Positions 57,316 through 63,606 of a stretch of DNA of 64,000 bases are shown piece after piece. A program made the translations under genes and the position numbers. A model generated the notes under the pieces. It made no database searches, was not told where the DNA came from, and saw nothing but the letters and a program-made list of their open reading frames with translations. Numbering within the stretch: the stretch's first letter is position 1; each line of letters starts with the position of its first letter. This DNA comes from Candidatus Woesearchaeota archaeon (lineage in GTDB: Archaea > Nanobdellota > Nanobdellia > Woesearchaeales > GW2011-AR4): the NCBI GenBank assembly GCA_016185755.1, contig JACPMX010000008.1, positions 1 through 64,000 on the forward strand. Reading direction: 5' to 3'.

Positions 57316-58378
57316 TTTTCATTAATTCTTTTATATTTTTAAGGATTATTGGAATTGAAGTAAAAATAAAACCAAATAGTGCAAGTAAATAAGTAATAAA
57401 CTTGTCTTTATCAGATTTATGTTCTTCATAAGTCGGTATTCTTATGGTTTTAGATACAGATAAACAAGTATCTTTTTGATTATCTTTTCCGTTAATTTCG
57501 AATCTAATCCATCCAACATCATTTGGTAATAAGAAACCTGAATAGTCCATCATATTATAGCTTCCATTATGAAATTGGAATATAACCATACCTTTATTAT
57601 TTTGCATCTCTGGCTCAATCCTACACGTTACATTGTAACCAACAATTATTTTGTCTTCTCTATTTGTGCATTTAAGCTCCCAATGAGTTCTAGTAGTATT
57701 TGTACATGTATTTAGAGGAAGGTGCATCTTTTTTTCTCCAAATTGAGCATCAATGCCAATAAAACCTAATAATAAAAATAATAAGCCAATAAATACCGCC
57801 GATATAATCCACCAATTTGCCCCTTTCCACGTTTTTACTAAAATAAAAGGATAAACAATAATTATAATAACAAAGACTACGTAAGCAAATGTCTTATAAT
57901 CTTTGTAATTTTCAATAAACCATAATATTGAATAAAATATTGTGGGTAGAATTATATAATGTAGTGGTCTTAATTTTCTATAAATCAAAGCAAAAATAAT
58001 ATAAATTAAAAAAGCAACAAAAACCAATCCAAGCGAAAAATAATTTCTAAACTCTTCATCAAAGTTATTTTTGTACAAATCTGTACTAACTGGAATTAAT
58101 ATATAAATTAAAAGAGTTATCGCAAATATAATCATAACAAATGTGTATGCTTCTTCTATAAGGTTTAATTGTGGATTCTCCTCATGTTTTTCTTTAATCC
58201 AAGTTTTTAATTTATTAATCAACTTTTTCAGTATAATTAAAACAATCTTAAGTATTTTCCATATCCTAGCTGGTATAGAATTAAATGTTTTACGAAACTT
58301 TTTCCATCCCAAGTAGAAGACTATAAGTAAAACCAAGCTAATTATAAATGCCCATTTACAATAATTCAGTCCAAGCAT
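57308..58378 (-). CDS. Multi-pass membrane protein (cassette 2)
   Basis: A 356-residue membrane protein with about eight hydrophobic segments (first at 10-25; cluster at 78-215; last at 330-347) and an extracytoplasmic beta-rich domain at about 220-320, containing cysteines. No family recognised. Its minus-strand operon with the lipoprotein and its location inside the inverted repeats of cassette 2 (56156-59357) indicate that they move together. Confidence 0.7.
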   Translation of the reverse strand: MLGLNYCKWAFIISLVLLIVFYLGWKKFRKTFNSIPARIWKILKIVLIILKKLINKLKTWIKEKHEENPQLNLIEEAYTFVMIIFAITLLIYILIPVSTDLYKNNFDEEFRNYFSLGLVFVAFLIYIIFALIYRKLRPLHYIILPTIFYSILWFIENYKDYKTFAYVVFVIIIIVYPFILVKTWKGANWWIISAVFIGLLFLLLGFIGIDAQFGEKKMHLPLNTCTNTTRTHWELKCTNREDKIIVGYNVTCRIEPEMQNNKGMVIFQFHNGSYNMMDYSGFLLPNDVGWIRFEINGKDNQKDTCLSVSKTIRIPTYEEHKSDKDKFITYLLALFGFIFTSIPIILKNIKELMKND

Positions 58379-58452
58379 ATACCTAACTAATAGTATTCAA
58401 TATATAAATTTTTATAAATGTGGTGGGTCTTACTCCTAGTTGATTTTAATAA

Positions 58453-58833
58453 TTAAACCACAGCTTCACAAACCATTTCAGAATTAGGCAATTTCTGGTT
58501 TATTTGTTGAGAAATAATTGGATTCTTTTCAACAATCTTATTTCTTACTTTAATCTGGAATACTAATCTAATTTCTATAATATTTTCATGAACATTAATA
58601 ATAAATTGCCAATTAGGTATACTCAATAAACTCTTTTTATCAAGATTTAGGTATTCGGAAGCATCAAAGATTTGAATTCCAGTTAAAAATCCTTCTTTGT
58701 CTACATCCACAACCAAATTATCCAACAATTCTATGGATTTAGAATACTCTCTATCTTTAGTTTTAAAGAATAGAATATCATGTTTAAAATCATAATCAAC
58801 TTCTCCTTTCCCTTCCAATCTTTTTCCTGTCAT
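58453..58833 (-). CDS. DUF2283-like protein, putative antitoxin
   Basis: A 126-residue protein whose N-terminal half fits DUF2283: VDYDFKHDILFFKTKDREYSKSIELLDNLVVDVDKEGFLTGIQIFDASEYLNL (D-x-D-x-L-F then V-D-x-D-x-x-G-x-x-x-G-I-x-I-F-D-A-S). DUF2283 genes are commonly next to DUF4258-type genes and are thought to be antitoxins. It lies two bases downstream of its partner. Confidence 0.75.
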   Translation of the reverse strand: MTGKRLEGKGEVDYDFKHDILFFKTKDREYSKSIELLDNLVVDVDKEGFLTGIQIFDASEYLNLDKKSLLSIPNWQFIINVHENIIEIRLVFQIKVRNKIVEKNPIISQQINQKLPNSEMVCEAVV

Positions 58834-58835
58834 TT

Positions 58836-59168
58836 TTATAGTCTCGGTACTTGAGTTTTATCTGGTAAATAAAATGTAACTATCTCGATTTTATTTGGTT
58901 GAATATCAAGCATTAATCTTAAAACCTCATTTTTGCTATAATCGTAAAATACAGCATAGTTTCCGTTAAACTGAATACCAACTAATATTGGTATTTTAGC
59001 TAATAAATACTCTTTAAGCACCGATTCTTTAAAAATCTTTCTTTGTTGCTCATTCAAACGGAAAAAAGTATGTTGTGTAGTTATAATCTGCTCTTTAGTG
59101 TAATTTTTGATAGTCTCAAGAAATGTTTTGACTTCAACCCTCTTTTCAATCCTATGCCCTTTGACCAT
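58836..59168 (-). CDS. DUF4258/BrnT-like protein, putative toxin
   Basis: A 110-residue protein with a C-terminal pattern of a small RNase-like fold: HTFFRLNEQQRKIFKESVLKEYLLAKIPILVGIQFNGNYAVFYDYSKNEVLRLMLDIQPNKIEIVTFYLPD. The HTxxR, E(Q)R, and final IVTFY elements resemble DUF4258 toxins. Its pairing with the DUF2283 gene supports a toxin-antitoxin module. Start at ATG 59168, about 25 bases after TATA-like CTTTAAATTATGG; the longer TTG start at 59180 is less likely. Confidence 0.65.
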   Translation of the reverse strand: MVKGHRIEKRVEVKTFLETIKNYTKEQIITTQHTFFRLNEQQRKIFKESVLKEYLLAKIPILVGIQFNGNYAVFYDYSKNEVLRLMLDIQPNKIEIVTFYLPDKTQVPRL

Positions 59169-59289
59169 TATACTATGCAAACTGAGCCATAATTTAAAGA
59201 TTTTTCCCCTTTAACCCCAGATTCTTATCATTCCTAAGAGTGTGCCTTGATGCTTGTTCTTGATTGCTCACTTTGTTCGCTGAATTGAA

Positions 59290-59428
59290 CGAAAATCCCC
59301 CTCGTGTCCTTCGGACATTTACACTCCCTTCGGTCGAATTTATGAGTAATTCAAAAACTCTGCGGTCGCAGTTTGCCAGAACTCCGCTTCGCTCGTAACT
59401 GGCAAAGCATTTAACAAGAATTATACTC
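59290..59428. other. Cassette junction site C
   Basis: Right end of cassette 2 and core. CGAAAATCCCCCTCGT (59290-59305) and AGTAATTCAAAAA (59345-59357) are perfect complements of the cassette's left end (56175-56190 and 56156-56168). A GTCC-TTC-GGAC hairpin and a TTTGCCAG/CTGGCAAA stem (59372-59379, 59399-59406) follow. Core: left arm GCATTTAA, spacer CAAGAA, right arm TTATACTC (59407-59428). Confidence 0.65.
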
Positions 59429-59530
59429 AATTTCAAATTTTTCTTTGCAAGCCATCTTTATCAGTCGTCAACAACAATAATGGCGGCTGTCGGCTTCGCC
59501 TCGCTTGACACCCCGAAGGGGGCAACCCCC
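59407..59530. repeat. 124-bp direct repeat, copy 1
   Basis: Starts with core site C and runs through CAATTTCAA, CTTTGCAAGCCATC and a long hairpin sequence with GGCGGCTGTCGGCTTCGCC and CCCCGAAGGGGG. The second copy is at 61733-61855, differing by one substitution in the right arm and one deleted A. In this copy the hairpin's right half (CAGCGCCATTGTTGTT at 59538-59553) is intact. Confidence 0.75.
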
Positions 59531-59672
59531 GTCAAGCCAGCGCCATTGTTGTTTCCTCCTTCAGATTGCACTCCGTGCTTTCTGTTTAGCCTGATAGAAA
59601 AATTTGAAACTCTTCGTCGCTTCGCTCCTCGTCCCTCCAAGCATTCGGGAGAGTATAACACCGATTTGCCTA
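59429..59672. other. Gene-less mini-cassette and site F
   Basis: The segment has its own matched ends: right arm TTATACTC (59421-59428) and left arm GAGTATAA (59651-59658), with inner repeats TTTCAAATTTTTCT (59431-59444) and AGAAAAATTTGAAA (59596-59609). It contains a long stem (AACAACAAT...ATTGTTGTT, GCTTGAC/GTCAAGC) and no plausible gene; two short open frames in it only trace the stem. It could encode a structured RNA or be an empty cassette. 59673-59932 has a hairpin and degenerate site G (59775-59796), no gene. Confidence 0.5.
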
Positions 59673-59932
59673 AATTTTCTTACTGCCTAATGGTAATGTA
59701 TTACCGAAAATCCCTTGTGATTGTCGCCTTCGTTAAATTTCACAAACGGAAAGAAAGAAGAAATGCTTTGCACTTCTTATAACAAAAATTTAACGGTTTC
59801 GTTTCACTACACTCAAATTTTTTCTAAAAGTTAAACGACGGGAGTTGGGGCTTTATTTGGCTAACCTCAGTCGAAACATACTACTGTTTGTTCCCAAAAA
59901 ACTTAAATAGTATTACAATTATAAATGAATTA

Positions 59933-60199
59933 ATGATGGTTTCATTGATATATGACAAGGATGTTCAAACTTTTTTATTGACATTTGCATTAGTGATTAT
60001 ACTTTCTATTGTAAATCAATATAAATTAAGATATAAAGAAAATTGGAGATTTTGGCTTGGAATAATCTTTGTTTCGATGGGATTAGCAGGAATGATTGTT
60101 AGAATAAATACTATAAATATTTACACTTTGATTGGAGGATTTTTTTGGATAATCCTAGGCTTATCATTGTGGCTAATAAAAGCAAAAAAATCAAGATGA
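59933..60199 (+). CDS. Small membrane protein (cassette 4)
   Basis: An 88-residue protein with three hydrophobic segments (FLLTFALVIILSIV, FWLGIIFVSMGLAGMIV, IYTLIGGFFWIILGLSLWLI). The double ATG at 59933/59936 lies about 30 bases after a TATA-like AAACTTAAATAG, consistent with leaderless translation. Its stop overlaps the next start (ATGA). Function unknown. Confidence 0.6.
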   Translation: MMVSLIYDKDVQTFLLTFALVIILSIVNQYKLRYKENWRFWLGIIFVSMGLAGMIVRINTINIYTLIGGFFWIILGLSLWLIKAKKSR

Positions 60200-60384
60200 A
60201 GAGCACAGTATTAATACTGGTTATATTTATTTTAATACTTTTATCTAGTTGTAGTATTGCAAAAGAACAATCGTGTAATCTTCCTGATGAGAAATCTTGT
60301 AAGCAACAAAGTTTTTTCTTATTCCCACTATGCCAACCAGAGTATGATAATCAATCTGAATTTGTTAAGTGTAGTCCCAGATAA
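60196..60384 (+). CDS. Short lipoprotein (cassette 4)
   Basis: A 62-residue lipoprotein: MKSTVLILVIFILILLSSCS is a signal with lipobox, followed by a short domain with four more cysteines (CNLPDEKSCKQQ, LFPLCQPEYDN, EFVKCSPR). ATG overlaps the stop of the preceding gene. No family recognised. Confidence 0.65.
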   Translation: MKSTVLILVIFILILLSSCSIAKEQSCNLPDEKSCKQQSFFLFPLCQPEYDNQSEFVKCSPR

Positions 60385-60393
60385 TCTGATAAA

Positions 60394-60843
60394 ATGGAAA
60401 TTTGTTTTAAGTGTCAAAAAACTTTTGGAATTTTTGCAGATAGGCGTTATGATACTAATTCTAGATTGTTATGTGATAATTGTTGGAATAATCTGTCATT
60501 AAAAGAGAGAACAAAAGCAACAGAGAAATCAGATGAATTAAGGAAGCAATATAAGAAGAAAGAGAAACTAAGAAAAATTGAACGGGCAAAAGAAAGAGGG
60601 TTTTGGAAAACATCATTTGATTTAACATGGGGTTTATTCTTTTTTCTTATTGCATTCGACTTTTTTCGTTCTATTATGGATAACACTGAAAGCACTTTTC
60701 AAGAAATGGTAAACCGAGCTGGACCATCTGCTGGTTCAATATTCTATTTAATAATGTTCTTCATAGGTAGCCTATTTTTGTCTGTGCTTTCCAATATTCT
60801 GAGATTTTCATGGTGGAAAATTAAAGATAAGTTCAAAAAATAG
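60394..60843 (+). CDS. Zinc-finger membrane protein (cassette 4)
   Basis: A 149-residue protein with an N-terminal treble-clef-like finger (CFKCQKTFGIFADRRYDTNSRLLCDNC), a basic coiled-coil (ERTKATEKSDELRKQYKKKEKLRKIERAKERG) and two membrane helices (WGLFFFLIAFDFF and IFYLIMFFIGSLFLSVL). Unknown function. Operon-like with the two small genes before it. Confidence 0.65.
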   Translation: MEICFKCQKTFGIFADRRYDTNSRLLCDNCWNNLSLKERTKATEKSDELRKQYKKKEKLRKIERAKERGFWKTSFDLTWGLFFFLIAFDFFRSIMDNTESTFQEMVNRAGPSAGSIFYLIMFFIGSLFLSVLSNILRFSWWKIKDKFKK

Positions 60844-60872
60844 ACTGCCTACAATAAACCGAAACATTTATA

Positions 60873-60900
60873 TATCAGTTGATACCATATCAGTTGATAT
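60873..60900. promoter_or_regulatory. Tandem operator of the wHTH-RelE pair
   Basis: Two copies of TATCAGTTGATA (60873-60884 and 60888-60899), each an inverted repeat TATCA/TGATA, 15 bases centre to centre. The first overlaps the TATA element (ATTTATATATC) and the second ends 10 bases before the ATG at 60910. Position and symmetry indicate autorepression by the antitoxin. Confidence 0.7.
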
Positions 60901-60909
60901 GAGGTAAAA

Positions 60910-61197
60910 ATGAGCCCAGAAACACTTATAATGAAGAAAAGGGATTATACCGAGCAAAGAAGCCCAACACTTAATACTGTCTTGATGGTAGAGGAAACTT
61001 TAAGCAAAACAGGAGAGCTATTGAGTATTGGAAAACTCAAAAGGATGCTTCCAAAACAGGTCATGCACCAAACACTAATGGCAGTTATTGATTATCTTGA
61101 ATATAGCGGCAAGATTGTAGTTAATAATGATAAAGTGCTTTGGACATTCAAGCCGCAGAGCAAGCTGAAAAAAATGCAAGGACTGGTTGTTAGATGA
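60910..61197 (+). CDS. wHTH antitoxin-like protein
   Basis: A 95-residue protein with a winged-helix pattern: TLNTVLMVEETLSKTGELLSIGKLKRMLPKQVMHQTLMAVIDYLEYSGKIVVNNDKVLWTF (helices, recognition helix MHQTLMAVIDYLE, wing KIVVNNDKVLW). It precedes and overlaps (four bases, ATGA) a RelE-like gene, so it is the probable antitoxin and repressor. Tandem palindromic operator upstream. Confidence 0.8.
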   Translation: MSPETLIMKKRDYTEQRSPTLNTVLMVEETLSKTGELLSIGKLKRMLPKQVMHQTLMAVIDYLEYSGKIVVNNDKVLWTFKPQSKLKKMQGLVVR

Positions 61198-61586
61198 AAA
61201 GTTACAAAGGCAAGATAAAAAAGAAGATTTCCATTAAATTGATTGGTGATGCAGAAAAAGCATTCAATGACTTAAATAAAATAGTCGGAGAGCAACGCAA
61301 TCAAGGAATCACAAGTTCAAAGGATATAACACTCCTTAATTCCATTAACAGGTTATTTGATGTAATTGTCAATAATCCATTTTATGGAGAAAATGCAAAG
61401 AAAGATTTAATCCCAAAAGAATATAGACAGAAATATGATGTAGGCAATTTATTCATTGCCGATTTACCAGATTATTGGCGAATGATTTACACTCTTGAAA
61501 GTGATGAAATCGAGATTATTACGTTTGTTTTAGATATTATAGACCATGATGAATATAATAAAAAGTTTAAATTCAGAAAACGATAA
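61194..61586 (+). CDS. RelE/ParE-superfamily toxin
   Basis: A 130-residue basic protein with the end of a RelE fold: LFIADLPDYWRMIYTLESDEIEIITFVLDIIDHDEYNKKFKFRKR, containing the R-x-x-Y strand, the I-x-I-x-x-F strand and the H-x-x-Y terminus. The N-terminal helices are KAFNDLNKIVGEQRNQ and TLLNSINRLFDVIVNNPFYGENAKKDLIPKEYRQKY, the usual pattern where the toxin meets mRNA on the ribosome. Overlaps the wHTH antitoxin gene. Confidence 0.82.
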   Translation: MKSYKGKIKKKISIKLIGDAEKAFNDLNKIVGEQRNQGITSSKDITLLNSINRLFDVIVNNPFYGENAKKDLIPKEYRQKYDVGNLFIADLPDYWRMIYTLESDEIEIITFVLDIIDHDEYNKKFKFRKR

Positions 61587-61589
61587 ACG

Positions 61590-61754
61590 AAAGCCCCAAC
61601 TCCCTAATTCTACTCTGCTAACGCAAAACTGTGTTGTAACTAACTTTTAGAAAAAACTACGGCGACAACTGGATTTACGGCGGGTTTTCGAACTTTTCTG
61701 ACGAAACTTTTGAGAACTTCGTAGCTCAAAAGGCATTTAACAAGAATTATACGC
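61590..61754. other. Cassette junction site D
   Basis: Right end of cassette 4 and core. AAAGCCCCAACTCCC (61590-61604) and TAACTTTTAGAAAAAA (61641-61656) are perfect complements of the left end (59840-59854 and 59818-59833). The stem CTTTTGAG/CTCAAAAG (61707-61714, 61725-61732) precedes the core: left arm GCATTTAA, spacer CAAGAA, right arm TTATACGC (61733-61754). Confidence 0.65.
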
Positions 61755-61855
61755 AATTTCAATTTTTCTTTGCAAGCCATCTTTATCAGTCGTCAACAAC
61801 AATAATGGCGGCTGTCGGCTTCGCCTCGCTTGACACCCCGAAGGGGGCAACCCCC
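61733..61855. repeat. 124-bp direct repeat, copy 2
   Basis: Second copy of the element at 59407-59530, from the core site through the hairpin to CCCC. After 61855 the sequence diverges, so here the right half of the hairpin is lost. Downstream to 62000 is AT-rich sequence with a TCTTACTAGT half-operator (61958-61967). Confidence 0.75.
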
Positions 61856-62011
61856 ACGACTATTATTACCAATAAAAATAAAGAGCGACAATATTTATTG
61901 AATATTAAAGGGTATTATAATGAAAAAAACATACGACTTTTTTCTCTTTGAATAATTTCTTACTAGTGGCCTTGTTTAATGTTTTAATTCGCAACATTTA
62001 AATATAAGTTA

Positions 62012-62027
62012 ATCTTACTAGTAAGAT
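62012..62027. promoter_or_regulatory. Palindromic operator of the AbrB-VapC pair
   Basis: ATCTTACTAGTAAGAT is a perfect 16-bp palindrome just downstream of the TATA element (ATTTAAATATAAG, 61996-62008) and upstream of the AAGGAGG ribosome site (62038-62044). A half-site TCTTACTAGT occurs at 61958. Likely bound by the AbrB-type antitoxin. Confidence 0.7.
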
Positions 62028-62051
62028 ATTCTTATCAAGGAGGCAAATAAA

Positions 62052-62309
62052 ATGGAAAAACTGGAAATAACAAGCATGAGTTCAAGAGGGCAGGTAGTTA
62101 TACCTCTAGATATAAGAGAGCAGCTTGGATTAAAGGAAGGGGAAAAATTTGTTGTTGTTGGAGAGGATGATACCGTTATACTTAAAAAAGTAACAATGCC
62201 TTCCTTCAAAAACTTTGATAAGTTGCTTCAAAAAACGCAGCAATTTGCTAAAGAAAAGGGTATAACTAAAGCGGACGTTGAAAGTGCCATAAAGAGAGCT
62301 AGGAAATGA
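62052..62309 (+). CDS. AbrB/MazE-type antitoxin
   Basis: An 85-residue antitoxin with the swapped-hairpin AbrB domain: LEITSMSSRGQVVIPLDIREQLGLKEGEKFVVVGEDDTVILKKV (S-R-G-Q-V-V-I-P signature), followed by a helical toxin-binding tail. It binds DNA and neutralises the PIN toxin encoded by the overlapping next gene (ATGA). Confidence 0.9.
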   Translation: MEKLEITSMSSRGQVVIPLDIREQLGLKEGEKFVVVGEDDTVILKKVTMPSFKNFDKLLQKTQQFAKEKGITKADVESAIKRARK

Positions 62310-62707
62310 AAGTAGTTCTTGACACGAATATATTCATCTCAGGTATTTTCTGGAAAGGCACCTCTAATAAAATCATACTTAACTGGAAAGAAGGGAAATA
62401 TACACTGGTAACCTCATTGGAAGCAGTTTCAGAAATAATAAAAGTTCTCAAAGACTTTAAAATCAAGCTTTCGGATGAAATGATTAAGGAATGGGTTGAT
62501 TTGATTGTAAGAAATTCTGTAATTGTAGAGCCAAAAGAAAAAATAGCAATAGTCAAAGACGATCCAAAAGATGACATTTTCATTGAAACTGCTGTAGCTG
62601 GAAATGTAGATTATATAGTCTCACAAGATAACCATTTACTAAAGTTAAAAGAGTTCAGAGGAATTAAAATAATAACTCCTGAAGAATTCAATAAAATATG
62701 TAACTGA
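62306..62707 (+). CDS. vapC: PIN-domain VapC-like toxin (COG1569)
   Basis: A 133-residue PIN ribonuclease: VVLDTNIFISGIFWKGTSNKIIL carries the first acidic residue, SLEAVSEIIKVL the second, and DPKDDIFIETAVAGNVDYIVSQDNHLL the third and fourth (D-x-x-D...D). This subgroup (COG1569) has the FxGxPxxxL-like element FWKGTSNKIIL. Paired with the AbrB antitoxin. Confidence 0.92.
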   Translation: MKVVLDTNIFISGIFWKGTSNKIILNWKEGKYTLVTSLEAVSEIIKVLKDFKIKLSDEMIKEWVDLIVRNSVIVEPKEKIAIVKDDPKDDIFIETAVAGNVDYIVSQDNHLLKLKEFRGIKIITPEEFNKICN

Positions 62708-62800
62708 GTTTTCTCACCCCTAACTACTACAACAAACGGTTTTCTCGCCTTGATTCACGTTCTTGATGCATCGCTCGATATAGAACACGAGGATTCCAGA

Positions 62801-62872
62801 TTTACTTTGCGGACGCAATTTCACCCCACTACGCAGGGTAAAAGAGTTTAACAGCGCGCATATGTTATACGC
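62801..62872. other. Cassette junction site E
   Basis: TTTACTTTGCG (62801-62811) and CGCAGGGTAAA (62832-62842) form an 11-bp stem with two T-G wobbles. Left arm GAGTTTAA (62844-62851) and right arm TTATACGC (62865-62872) follow, but with a 13-nt gap rather than 6. The rest of 62708-63008 contains another GTTCT/AGAAC hairpin and the promoter of the next gene. Confidence 0.45.
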
Positions 62873-63008
62873 AATTCAAAAAATATTTTTTCTAACGAGA
62901 ACAAAGAATGTAGGCTTTCAAAGAATTTGATTATTGTAGGGGGGGTAATATAGCGTTTTCTCCCGAAAACGAATTATTTATAAACTTTTAATCGTTAAGG
63001 AATTTATT

Positions 63009-63569
63009 ATGAGAAAACTTATAATGTGGAATGTAGTCACTCTGGACGGATATTTTGAGGGCGAGAAAAACTGGGACTTGAGTTTTCACGAACTTGTCTG
63101 GGGCAAAGAGCTTGAGGAACTCAGTCTTACTCAGTTGAAATCAGCCGACTTGCTTGTGTTTGGCGCGACAACATACAAAGGCATGGCAGATTACTGGACA
63201 AAGGCGGAAGGAGAAATCGCCAAGTTCATGAATGAAATTCAAAAGGTCGTCTGCTCAACAACACTCAAAACTGCAGACTGGAACAATACCATAATTGTAA
63301 ATGACGCAGTGGCTGAAATTCCTAAATTGAAACAGCAAGGCAACGGAGATATGTTTGTGTTTGGCAGCGGTAATCTCTCTGAATCTTTGATGAAAGCAGA
63401 GCTGTTTGATGAGTTTCGCTTATGCATCGCACCAGTACTTTTAGGCAAGGGGAGGCTTTTGTTCAATCAGGGAATCCCCCATGAAAAACTCAAACTGCTT
63501 GAAGCCCGTCCTCTTGCTGCAGGTGGCATCATTCTTCGGTATGCCCCGAAAGAAAAGTTTGGGGGCTGA
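63009..63569 (+). CDS. Dihydrofolate reductase-family protein (RibD C-terminal type)
   Basis: A 186-residue reductase of the RibD_C/YwjB group: KLIMWNVVTLDGYFEGEKNWD (L-D-G motif), LLVFGATTYKGMADYW, MNEIQKVVCSTTLKTADWNNTIIV, NGDMFVFGSGNLSESLMKAELFDEFRLCIAPVLLGKGRLLF. NADPH-dependent; substrate unknown, not the classical DHFR. TATA-like ATTTATAAAC (62976-62985) 25-30 bases upstream suggests leaderless translation. It is the first gene right of core site E, so it may be a cassette gene. Confidence 0.9.
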   Translation: MRKLIMWNVVTLDGYFEGEKNWDLSFHELVWGKELEELSLTQLKSADLLVFGATTYKGMADYWTKAEGEIAKFMNEIQKVVCSTTLKTADWNNTIIVNDAVAEIPKLKQQGNGDMFVFGSGNLSESLMKAELFDEFRLCIAPVLLGKGRLLFNQGIPHEKLKLLEARPLAAGGIILRYAPKEKFGG

Positions 63570-63606
63570 AACAAAAGCTTTAATAAACTTAAAATCATAC
63601 AACTAG

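Noticed and set aside
59461-59782. Open reading frames on both strands over the gene-less mini-cassette
   Set aside because: They run through a long inverted repeat and the core site and have no promoter or recognisable composition.
55585-62872. Xer pdif modules
   Set aside because: Spacer length of 6 and TAA/TTA inner ends fit, but the arms do not match the XerC/XerD 11-mers and the long paired cassette ends are not a pdif feature.
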